Assembly (NCBI RefSeq): GCF_018100785.1
Contig: NZ_JAGJEC010000001.1
Span: 434,001-498,000, forward strand
Length of the DNA: 64,000 bases
From: Maribacter sp. MMG018
GTDB taxonomy: Bacteria; Bacteroidota; Bacteroidia; Flavobacteriales; Flavobacteriaceae
Reading direction: 5' to 3'
The notes below the pieces were generated by a model. That model was not told the origin of the DNA, searched no databases, and saw only the letters and a program-made list of their open reading frames with translations. Below, one piece after another: positions 45,125 through 52,352 of this stretch. Positions within the stretch are counted from its first letter, which is position 1; each line of letters starts with the position of its first letter. Made by a program: the position numbers and the translations under genes.

Positions 45125-46528
45125 ATGAAGAAATTAGCTATAAATAAATTCTTGTTGGTGGCCATGCTTCCGCTCTTGTTGGAATCTTGCTTTACGGCAA
45201 AAACCTATGAGCGTCCGCAGGTCGAGACCGAAAACCTGTATCGCACCGACCATCTGCCCCAAGACAGTATCTCCTTTGCCTCGGTATCGTATAAAGACCT
45301 TTTTACCGATCCCTATCTAAAAGGTTATATCGAAAAAGGATTGGAGAACAACCTGGATATACGTATTGCCCTGCAAAACATTGAAGCGGCGCAGGCCTAT
45401 GTAAAACAGGGAAAAGCGGGTTACCTGCCCACCATTAACGGTGCGGCAAGTGCTACCAGAACGGCAAGAACCAGTGAAAACGGCCAGTTCGGAAGTATCT
45501 TTTCGCAACCCTACAATCAATTTGAGGCTTCGGGAACCCTATCTTGGGAGGCCGATATCTGGGGAAAGATAAGAAGCACCAAACGGGCAAGCGACGCAAG
45601 TTACCTGCAGACCGTTGCGGCCCACAAAGCCGTTAAGACCAGCTTGGTGGCCCAAATTGCCTCCACCTACTACCAATTGTTGGCCTTGGACAAGCAAATT
45701 GCCGTTACCGAGGAGACCATTGAAAACCGAATGAGGAGCTTGGAGACCATTACCGCCCTAAAAGAGGCGGGACAGGCCAATCAAGTTGGCGTAGACCAAA
45801 CGGCCGCGCAATTGTACAGCGCACAAAGTCAATTGTTAGACCTTAAAAATACGCTCTTCAAGACCGAAACGACCTTGAGCCTACTTTTGGGCGAGCAACC
45901 ACAGACCTATACCCGTGGTTCCCTTGACGACCAAGAACTGGCAAGCGATATGCAACTTGGGGTACCGGCGTTATTGTTGCGCAACCGACCCGATATTATG
46001 CAGGCCGAATTCGGTTTGGTAAACAGTTTTGAGCTCACCAATGTGGCCCGAAGCAACTTTTACCCTTCCATTACCCTGTCGGCCCAAGGTGGTTTTCAAA
46101 GTCTGGAAATCGAAAATTGGATAGACAGTAGTTCTATTTTTGCCAACCTTATCGGCGGCCTAACACAGCCCATCTTAAACGGCCGAAAGGTCAGGACGGC
46201 CTACGAAGTGGCCAAGGCCCAGCAAGAGCAGGCCCTCCTTAACTTTAAAAAGACACTGCTTACCGCAGGCAAAGAGGTTTCGGATGCGTTGAACGAATAC
46301 AACACCGCCGTTGAAAAAGAAGCCTATGTTACCAAACAGGTGGTCGCCTTAAAAAGGGCCGAAAGCAACTCGGAAGAACTATTAAACAGTGGATACTTAA
46401 CCTATTTAGATCTGTTGACCGCAAGGGAAAACTCCCTGAACGCAGAACTTAACTTGGTCGATAACAAGTTGGCCCAGTTATCTGCAACGGTAGAGTTATA
46501 TCGTTCCCTAGGTGGTGGATGGCACTAA
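45125..46528 (+). CDS. Outer membrane efflux channel (TolC/NodT type), lipoprotein
   Basis: The 467-residue protein is the outer membrane partner of the RND pump. A lipoprotein signal ends at LLLESC (Cys22). Two repeats of the OEP family are visible as long helices (LENNLDIRIALQNIEAAQAYVKQGKAGYLP; later LLNSGYLTYLDLLTARENSLNAELNLVDNKLAQLSATVELYRSLGGGWH, a typical NodT end). LRNRPDIMQAE near 290 is a family signature. It starts seven bases after the pump stop, so the three genes are one operon. Confidence 0.95.
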   Translation: MKKLAINKFLLVAMLPLLLESCFTAKTYERPQVETENLYRTDHLPQDSISFASVSYKDLFTDPYLKGYIEKGLENNLDIRIALQNIEAAQAYVKQGKAGYLPTINGAASATRTARTSENGQFGSIFSQPYNQFEASGTLSWEADIWGKIRSTKRASDASYLQTVAAHKAVKTSLVAQIASTYYQLLALDKQIAVTEETIENRMRSLETITALKEAGQANQVGVDQTAAQLYSAQSQLLDLKNTLFKTETTLSLLLGEQPQTYTRGSLDDQELASDMQLGVPALLLRNRPDIMQAEFGLVNSFELTNVARSNFYPSITLSAQGGFQSLEIENWIDSSSIFANLIGGLTQPILNGRKVRTAYEVAKAQQEQALLNFKKTLLTAGKEVSDALNEYNTAVEKEAYVTKQVVALKRAESNSEELLNSGYLTYLDLLTARENSLNAELNLVDNKLAQLSATVELYRSLGGGWH

Positions 46529-46541
46529 TTTTTATGGATAT

Positions 46542-47150
46542 ATGTTCAATAAGGAGCGTTTTTTAGAATTTGCCCTGTCCAAGTTCACAAAATTTGGAAG
46601 CAAGCGATTTACCCTGGACGATCTGGCCCATGAACTCGGTATCTCGAAAAAAACGATATACGAGAACTTTAAAGGCAAGGAAGAGATCATTCAAGAAAGC
46701 TTGGAGGCCCTTTTGAACAAATTAAGATCCGAAATAAACGAATGTGTAAACAAGGAAAAATCCGACCCTATTCTAACTATAATTTCAATTTATCGAATAG
46801 GGTTGGATACCTTTAAATCTTTTAGTCCCAATTTTCTGCGAAGCCTAAAAAAGTACTACCCCAATGTCTATCGCCTTTTCAACGATTTTAGGGAGAACGA
46901 GGTTTCCGTCCTTGTCAAAGACCTGCTATCGAGCGCACAAGAGAAAGGCCAGATAAGGCAAGATGTCAACATTGCCCTTACGTATCAACTCTACTTTAAT
47001 CGGATGGAGCTCATTGTACATGCCGAACAAAAGAATTTTTTTGAAAAATTTACACGTGAAGAGCTTTTGAACCACATCATAATCAATAATTTAAGAGGTA
47101 TTGCCACCAAAAGTTATCTAGATCAAAACGATGCTTTGTTCTTCTCGTAA
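46542..47150 (+). CDS. TetR/AcrR-family transcriptional regulator
   Basis: The 202-residue repressor has the TetR N-terminal helix-turn-helix: FTLDDLAHELGISKKTIYENFKGKEEIIQES (~18-48). The C-terminal ligand domain is variable. The start at 46542 lies 13 bp past the OMF stop; a longer frame overlaps that gene and lacks the family N-terminus. It is co-directional with the efflux operon. With the GbsR-type regulator upstream, the operon would be under two regulators, which is not the usual arrangement of one local repressor. Confidence 0.9.
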   Translation: MFNKERFLEFALSKFTKFGSKRFTLDDLAHELGISKKTIYENFKGKEEIIQESLEALLNKLRSEINECVNKEKSDPILTIISIYRIGLDTFKSFSPNFLRSLKKYYPNVYRLFNDFRENEVSVLVKDLLSSAQEKGQIRQDVNIALTYQLYFNRMELIVHAEQKNFFEKFTREELLNHIIINNLRGIATKSYLDQNDALFFS

Positions 47151-47152
47151 CG

Positions 47153-47620
47153 CTACCACGACCTATAAGGTTTTTTGCCCAATTGCGAATTGTAGTACTT
47201 TATTTCCCCGGTCACCTCTTGCCCCAGCCACTCGGGCTTTTTAAAGTTTTCGTTTTCTTCCCGTAGCTCCACCTCGGCCACGACTAGGCCCTCATTGTCG
47301 CCATAAAATTCATCCACTTCAAAAACATGTTGTCCCACGGGTACATTATAGCGCACCTTCTTGATAACTCCCGGTTCACAAATAAGCATCAGTTGCTCTG
47401 CCTCGGCTACCGGAATTTCCTTTTCCCATTCAAATCGAACGGTTCCCGCATCGTTTGATTTTCCCTTTACGGTCAAAAAACCCGAATCCGCCTTGATCCT
47501 CACCCTAACGGTTCGCTCCGGGTGGGTGTTCAAAAAACCTTGAACTATTCGTTCTTTAGAAGTGGCCTGCCCTTGATAGGCCGAGGACGTGACCAAAAAT
47601 TTACGTTCAATCTCTATCAC
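47153..47620 (-). CDS. CYTH-domain protein (triphosphate tunnel family)
   Basis: A 155-residue protein with the signature MIEIERKFLV, then repeated basic-acidic strand pairs (VRVRIKADSGFLTVKGKS, RFEWEKEIP, HVFEVDEFYGDNEGLVVAEVEL). These charged tunnel residues bind triphosphates and divalent metal; family members are thiamine triphosphatase, polyphosphatase or class IV adenylate cyclase. The exact activity is unknown. Its start overlaps the preceding gene by 14 bases and the pair look co-expressed. Confidence 0.88.
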   Translation of the reverse strand: MIEIERKFLVTSSAYQGQATSKERIVQGFLNTHPERTVRVRIKADSGFLTVKGKSNDAGTVRFEWEKEIPVAEAEQLMLICEPGVIKKVRYNVPVGQHVFEVDEFYGDNEGLVVAEVELREENENFKKPEWLGQEVTGEIKYYNSQLGKKPYRSW

Positions 47621-48284
47621 CTGATGCTATTTTATATATTTTGTCCGATTCTATAATCGGTTTTATATACCCTTTAATGGCCACCATTAGCATAGCTTTT
47701 GCTATGGTTTCGGGCTTAATGGAACGGTATTTTTTTAAAGGACCGGCCAAGACCAAATTTACACCTTTCATGAGTTGTTTGAACACCCATTCGCCCAAAC
47801 GTTTTTCTTCGCGTTTGCCCCCGATTAACGAAGGTCTAAAGATATAGGTGTTCTTAATATGTTTACCAAGTACGGCATCTTCCATTTCACCTTTTAGGCG
47901 ATTGTAGAACACCTTGCTCTTCGCATCTGCCCCCATGGAAGACATTACCAAGAAACTTGAAATTCCGTTTTTGACGGAAAGCTCGGCAGCCGCCACCGGA
48001 ATACCATAATCGACTTTTCTATAGGCCTCCTTATCGGGTGTCTTCGACTTGGTGGTACCGATGCAACAGAACACCTCATCACCGGTAAAATCGACCTCAA
48101 ATTGTACCAACTGCATCAAATCGCCCAAATGCTCCTCTATCTTTTGATGGGAGATACCTACGCTTGACCGAGAGAACAATTTTATCTTTTCGTACCGATC
48201 GTCCTGCAACAAAAGCCGTAACAAAATACCTCCGGTAAGACCGGTTGCCCCTAATAGTATCGCTGTCTTTTTTTGTGTTTCCAT
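47607..48284 (-). CDS. NAD(P)-binding protein, HTATIP2/atypical SDR-like
   Basis: This 225-residue protein has an N-terminal Rossmann motif ILLGATGLTGGILLRLLL (~9-26) and the later segments FCCIGTTKSKTPDKEAYRKVDYGIPVAAAELSVKNG, FLVMSSMGADAKSKVFYNRLKGEME and IFRPSLIGGKREEKRLGEW. That set fits the atypical SDR group including HTATIP2 and bacterial YwnB-like proteins. The usual YxxxK is displaced (YNRLK). The reaction is unknown. It is transcribed divergently from dinB, 28 bp away. Confidence 0.82.
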   Translation of the reverse strand: METQKKTAILLGATGLTGGILLRLLLQDDRYEKIKLFSRSSVGISHQKIEEHLGDLMQLVQFEVDFTGDEVFCCIGTTKSKTPDKEAYRKVDYGIPVAAAELSVKNGISSFLVMSSMGADAKSKVFYNRLKGEMEDAVLGKHIKNTYIFRPSLIGGKREEKRLGEWVFKQLMKGVNLVLAGPLKKYRSIKPETIAKAMLMVAIKGYIKPIIESDKIYKIASGDRD

Positions 48285-48312
48285 CCAACTAAATATACCT
48301 TAATTTTACAGG

Positions 48313-49413
48313 ATGTCCAACGATTTTCCAAGACGAAAGATCATTCATGTAGATATGGATGCCTTCTATGCATCGGTAGAGCAACTGGACCATCCAGAAC
48401 TGCGCGGAAAGCCCATTGCCGTGGGCGGAAACTCAAAACGTGGTGTGGTGGCCGCCGCCAGTTACGAAGCACGAAAATTTGGGGTCAGGAGCGCCATGAG
48501 CAGTGTCATCGCCCAACGGAATTGCCCCGAACTTATTTTCGTAAAACCTCGCTTTGATCGTTACAAGGAAATATCACATCAAATCAGAAACATATTCCAC
48601 GAATATACCGATCTGGTAGAGCCCCTTTCACTGGACGAGGCCTACCTCGATGTAACGGTCAACAAAAAGGGAAACCCGTCGGCCACCCTGATCGCCAAAG
48701 AAATACGCCAAAAGATTTTTGACACCACGGGCCTGAATGCCTCGGCAGGGATCAGTATCAACAAGTTCATCGCCAAAGTGGCCAGCGATGTGAACAAGCC
48801 CAACGGACAAAAGACCGTAAACCCCGAAGAGGTGTTACAATTTCTAGAGGACCTGGAAATCAGAAAATTTTATGGCGTGGGAAAGGTCACTGCCGAAAAA
48901 ATGTACAAACTTGGCATCTTTACCGGTAAAGACCTAAAACAAAAAACGCTTGAATTTCTGGAAGAGAATTTCGGAAAAAGTGGTAGCCACTACTACTATG
49001 TGGTCCGGGGCATCCATACCAGTCCCGTAAAACCGCATCGCATTCCCAAATCGGTAGGGGCCGAACGTACCTTTAGCGAAAACCTGAGCAGCGAGATCTT
49101 TATGTTGGAACGTTTGGACCATATCGCATCTGAACTGGAACGCCGCCTCAAGAAGTCGAAAATTGCAGGAAAAACGGTGACCCTTAAAATAAAATACAGC
49201 GACTTTACCCTGAATACACGAAGCAAGACCCTGCCCTACTATATTGCCGAAAAAGAATTGATCCTCGAAACGGCCAAAGAGCTTTTGTACCAAGAAAAGC
49301 TACAAAATTCGGTGCGCTTATTGGGTATTTCACTGGCCAACCTCAACACCGAAAAAGACACAAAAACCCCAAAAAAGGAGAGCGTTTCGGTACAGTTAAA
49401 ATTCGATTTTTAA
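48313..49413 (+). CDS. dinB: DNA polymerase IV (Y family)
   Basis: The 366-residue translesion polymerase has palm motifs IIHVDMDAFYASVEQ (catalytic Asp14) and LSLDEAYLDVT (Asp-Glu near 110), a steric-gate aromatic (Phe18/Tyr19), the helix-hairpin-helix KFYGVGKVTAEKMYKLGIFTG near 185-205 and a little-finger domain. It ends in QLKFDF, which resembles a beta-clamp-binding motif. No SOS box family can be named for this phylum from sequence alone. Codon use is GC-richer than the window's average. Confidence 0.95.
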   Translation: MSNDFPRRKIIHVDMDAFYASVEQLDHPELRGKPIAVGGNSKRGVVAAASYEARKFGVRSAMSSVIAQRNCPELIFVKPRFDRYKEISHQIRNIFHEYTDLVEPLSLDEAYLDVTVNKKGNPSATLIAKEIRQKIFDTTGLNASAGISINKFIAKVASDVNKPNGQKTVNPEEVLQFLEDLEIRKFYGVGKVTAEKMYKLGIFTGKDLKQKTLEFLEENFGKSGSHYYYVVRGIHTSPVKPHRIPKSVGAERTFSENLSSEIFMLERLDHIASELERRLKKSKIAGKTVTLKIKYSDFTLNTRSKTLPYYIAEKELILETAKELLYQEKLQNSVRLLGISLANLNTEKDTKTPKKESVSVQLKFDF

Positions 49414-49422
49414 CTAAAAAAA

Positions 49423-49448
49423 CCGCTGGGATAAAATTATCCCAACGG
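49423..49448 (-). terminator. Intrinsic terminator of the cupredoxin gene
   Basis: CCGcTGGGATAA and TTATCCCAaCGG are separated by two bases, and the minus-strand transcript then reads seven U. It also lies behind dinB but the + strand lacks a U run. Confidence 0.75.
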
Positions 49449-49471
49449 CTCTGAAAACTTCTATTTTAAAT

Positions 49472-49861
49472 CTATTTCACTATTAATGTATTATCTGTGG
49501 CCGTTGGGTTTAGCGGGCAAAAATAAACATACTCACCTTTCTCCAACATGGTAGGATTGGATACTCCCGTCTTTCCTGTCTCCACCTGTTTTTTTACATA
49601 GGCCGTTTTAATATGATTTTCAGGATTCGAAATGTCCTCTCCTTTTTTTACCAAAACAAAACCAACATTATGCCCTACATCATTATTCGAAATTTTAAAA
49701 ATATACGTTCCTTCAGATACTGTTATTTGTTTCTGGGTAAACTCTCCGGGCACTTGTTCGAGTGCAATAAACTCTGTAGAACCTTTCATTGTTTTGTCTT
49801 GAGCGTTCGCTGAGAATATCGCTCCGATCGCCAATACCAATACTACTATAATCTTTTTCAT
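49472..49861 (-). CDS. Cupredoxin-like secreted protein with incomplete copper site
   Basis: The 129-residue precursor has a signal peptide (MKKIIVVLVLAIGAIFSANAQ) and a cupredoxin-like beta-sandwich. GHNVGF supplies the first His (His64), and YFCPLNPT the Cys (Cys115). The second His expected a few residues after the Cys is absent; the segment PTATDNTLIVK continues the last strand directly. A normal type 1 copper site is therefore unlikely unless other residues, such as His83 or Met105, take part. It is the last gene in a probable operon with the AhpD-like gene (gap 66 bp) and the micro-gene. Confidence 0.8.
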   Translation of the reverse strand: MKKIIVVLVLAIGAIFSANAQDKTMKGSTEFIALEQVPGEFTQKQITVSEGTYIFKISNNDVGHNVGFVLVKKGEDISNPENHIKTAYVKKQVETGKTGVSNPTMLEKGEYVYFCPLNPTATDNTLIVK

Positions 49862-49927
49862 AATTCTTGTTTTTAAGTTTGTTCCCCACTGTTGGGGAGC
49901 TTGTTGTTAATTATTTGTTTTTATCTA

Positions 49928-50476
49928 TTATACCTCAACTGTTTCCAACGGTTTCGCTTCCGGAAAATCTACTGGCACGTTGGTAGTTTTATGTAGATAA
50001 TTTGAAATGGTCTTATCGCCCACCAACACAATAGTATCCACCAAATTCTCTTTGGTCCAGCCGGCTTCAAAAAAATCATCTACAACAGTTTGGTCCGTTG
50101 CCCCCCTGTTCTCTGTAATATTCTTGGCCAGTTTGGCCAATGCATCCAACTTGGCATCGAAAGAGGCCTGCCCTTTTCTAAGCTCCAATATCTGGTCGTC
50201 GGTAAAACCGTTCATTTTTCCTATTGCCGTATGGGCCGCCAAACAATAACTACAATCGTTTACCTGACTTACCGCTAGGTTCACCACTTCTTTTTGTTTT
50301 GCGCTAAGCGATGTTTTTGCATTGCTCAATGCCAAATAATTGGCCAATGCATTCTCTGAATGCGCATAGGTAGCATATAGATTTGGAACAAAACCTACTG
50401 CTTTTTCAAGATTGTCGAAAATTGCCCGGTTGCTGTTTGATACTTCTTCTCTTTTAGGTACATTAAATGTGCTCAT
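49928..50476 (-). CDS. AhpD-like carboxymuconolactone decarboxylase-family protein
   Basis: The 182-residue cytoplasmic protein has the alkylhydroperoxidase D-like signature: EVVNLAVSQVNDCSYCLAAHTAIGKMNG with Cys75, Cys78 and His82 and Glu63 upstream. This CxxC acts in peroxide or thiol redox chemistry. The rest, including KNITENRGATDQTVVDDFFEAGWTKENLVDTIVLV, matches the uncharacterised flavobacterial subgroup. It follows the 51-codon micro-gene by 15 bp, and lies behind an AraC-family regulator gene. Such genes are often regulated by the adjacent AraC protein. Confidence 0.88.
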   Translation of the reverse strand: MSTFNVPKREEVSNSNRAIFDNLEKAVGFVPNLYATYAHSENALANYLALSNAKTSLSAKQKEVVNLAVSQVNDCSYCLAAHTAIGKMNGFTDDQILELRKGQASFDAKLDALAKLAKNITENRGATDQTVVDDFFEAGWTKENLVDTIVLVGDKTISNYLHKTTNVPVDFPEAKPLETVEV

Positions 50477-50491
50477 AACTTTCTTTTTATA

Positions 50492-50647
50492 TTAAAATGA
50501 TACGTATGGTTTTTCTGCATCACAGTAAAAATCGTGATGGTGTTTTTGCTCGCAATGCGCTTTAGCGCTCAAGGTTGTTTTTACCTCTTTTTTAGATTGC
50601 CCGAATATTTCAATTAAATTGAAAATGGATTTGATACGTGTCTTCAT
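50492..50647 (-). CDS. 51-residue Cys/His-rich micro-protein
   Basis: An ATG at 50647 opens a frame of 51 codons ending in TAA at 50492. The protein starts MKTRIKSIFNLIEIFGQSKK and has Cys32, then His36-His38, then Cys42, in AHCEQKHHHDFYCDAEK, so a metal-binding CxxxHHHxxxC cluster is possible. It has no signal peptide. It is co-directional with the AhpD-like gene (15-bp gap), and CATCTTTG, one base from a -7 element, lies 17 bp upstream. I do not recognise a family. A coding role is supported by position, start and clean frame, not by homology. Confidence 0.55.
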   Translation of the reverse strand: MKTRIKSIFNLIEIFGQSKKEVKTTLSAKAHCEQKHHHDFYCDAEKPYVSF

Positions 50648-50738
50648 CTTTCTTTGTTTTTAATTACACTGCAAAGATGCGACCGCAAGAAGGGTATTTG
50701 TTAGGAGCTATTGCCCGACTACTTGTACAATTTTCCTT

Positions 50739-51587
50739 TTATGTACCTAACACTTGTGTTTGCTTGTATTTAGAAGGGGAATAGCCCGTCATTTTTTTGA
50801 AGAATTTGCTAAAATGTGCCGGGTCGTTAAAACCTAATTCAAAAGCTATTTCCTGATGCTGTTTGTCCGTAAAGCTGATAAGTCGTTTTGCTTCTAATGC
50901 CAAACGTTCCAATATTATCTGTTGTGGGGATTTTTGGTTATAAATAGCAAAAAGGTTGGAGAGGGTCTTAGGACTCTTAAAAAGAAGCTCGGCATATTCG
51001 CTCACTTTTCTTTTTGTTTTAAAATGTGTGTCCACAAGAACATTGAATTTCCGCATTATTTCTATCTGCTCGTTATTCAACGATTTTAAAAAGTGCTGTT
51101 CTTTAGCCAAACGCGTACAGATAATAATTAAACGTTTCAATAACATTTGCAACATATCTCCCTGTATCTGATCCGATGTATCAAATTCCTCTTTAAATAC
51201 TTCATATAGTATATTAAACTTGTGCTCCTGTTCTGGTGGAATAGTAATGATCGGTAAATCTTGTGTGCCAAAAAATAGTACGCCGTTACAGGAAACCTCG
51301 CTGTCGTGATCATTGATACAGTAAAAAGCCCTATTAAAAAGAAAGCTGACCAAGGGAGCTTTCGTATTTGAGAAACTTACATGTTGCAGATAGGTTGTAG
51401 TTACAAGTTGATCTGGTCGTAAAGTAATGGTAAGACCGTCTATACACAAAAATACGGGTACCTTATTCCTGTTCCAAAGAATCTGTATATTGTCAGAATT
51501 GATAGAAAAGGTATTATGATACTTTTTAATATCATCGGTAAATCCAAAAAGAGATCCCAATTTGGGATCATGAAATTCGAATTTCAT
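50739..51587 (-). CDS. AraC-family transcriptional regulator
   Basis: A 282-residue regulator. The N-terminal ~170 residues form a sensor domain (TFSINSDNIQILWNRNKVPVFLCIDGLTITL and LVSFLFNRAFYCINDHD). The C-terminal ~100 residues form the AraC HTH pair, RKVSEYAELLFKSPKTLSNLFAIYN and QEIAFELGFNDPAHFSKFFKKMTGYSPSKYK. It lies upstream of the micro-gene, the AhpD-like gene and the cupredoxin-like gene on the same strand (91-bp gap with a possible promoter), which makes them its probable targets. The 180-bp gap to the divergent PAS gene shows no clear operator. Confidence 0.9.
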   Translation of the reverse strand: MKFEFHDPKLGSLFGFTDDIKKYHNTFSINSDNIQILWNRNKVPVFLCIDGLTITLRPDQLVTTTYLQHVSFSNTKAPLVSFLFNRAFYCINDHDSEVSCNGVLFFGTQDLPIITIPPEQEHKFNILYEVFKEEFDTSDQIQGDMLQMLLKRLIIICTRLAKEQHFLKSLNNEQIEIMRKFNVLVDTHFKTKRKVSEYAELLFKSPKTLSNLFAIYNQKSPQQIILERLALEAKRLISFTDKQHQEIAFELGFNDPAHFSKFFKKMTGYSPSKYKQTQVLGT

Positions 51588-51767
51588 GTTCTTTGTTTCT
51601 TTAATTGGCCTAGTTTTATTCTTTTAGTCTCCGTTCTTGTTCATCCTTTACAAGCCAAAAGATATTTTATGGCATATTTTGTTAAACAAAAGAGTTAATC
51701 GATATTAAATATTTTAATCGGACTCACCATTTTTATAGCTTTATGTATATAAAGAAGCAGCATACAC

Positions 51768-52292
51768 ATGTACGATCTAATTAATTACGATAATGCCTTA
51801 GACAGATTTCAAAAGACCTTAAAAATTAATTCCCTACCATTGACCTCTTGGGATTTTTATGGCACCAGCTTCGATAGAGTTTTAAAATCGAACCATGATA
51901 TCAAATTACTATTAGACCTTGCCGAAAACAATCGCTGGGCCTTTAACACCATTAGTTTTGAAGAAGAACTAATAAATAAAGAGCATACTATCGTTGTAAC
52001 GGATACCGACCTGCATATCGTGTATGCCTCGCAGAACATATGGGAAATGAACAGATATCATCCGGAAGAAATAATAGGACAAAAACCCAAAATATTTCAA
52101 GGGAAAAAGACCTGTAAAAAAACACTTAAGGTAGTATCAAATAGTATTCGAAATCAAAAACCCTTTGAGGTTGTAGTTCTAAATTACAGAAAAGACGGTT
52201 CTACATATAACTGTCATATTCATGGACTACCTATATTTAATAAGGCGGGTGAGATAGTTAATTTTATTGCCTTTGAAAAGGAAGTGGCCTGA
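51768..52292 (+). CDS. PAS-domain protein
   Basis: The 174-residue protein has a single PAS domain in its C-terminal two thirds: TIVVTDTDLHIVYASQNIWEMNRYHPEEIIGQKPKIFQG (~70-108), then KPFEVVVLNYRKDGSTYNCHIHGLPIFNKAGEIVNFIAFEKEV. The position corresponding to the LOV cysteine reads GQKPKIFQG, so flavin photochemistry is not expected. No kinase, HTH or cyclase output is attached, so it would act as a free sensor or adaptor. It is divergent from the AraC gene, which may be functionally linked. Confidence 0.82.
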   Translation: MYDLINYDNALDRFQKTLKINSLPLTSWDFYGTSFDRVLKSNHDIKLLLDLAENNRWAFNTISFEEELINKEHTIVVTDTDLHIVYASQNIWEMNRYHPEEIIGQKPKIFQGKKTCKKTLKVVSNSIRNQKPFEVVVLNYRKDGSTYNCHIHGLPIFNKAGEIVNFIAFEKEVA

Positions 52293-52303
52293 TAGGCCAT
52301 AAA

Positions 52304-52334
52304 AAAACCCGCTCAACGATAAGCGGGTCTTTTA
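52304..52334. terminator. Bidirectional terminator between PAS gene and pyk
   Basis: ACCCGCT and AGCGGGT arms around CAACGATA. A-run on the left gives U on the minus transcript (pyk); CTTTTA on the right serves the PAS gene. Confidence 0.85.
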
Positions 52335-52352
52335 TATATTATATGGTATTCT

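Noticed and set aside
51516-51698. 60-codon plus-strand frame between the AraC and PAS genes
   Set aside because: Overlaps the AraC gene start; the codons show no conserved pattern or start context.
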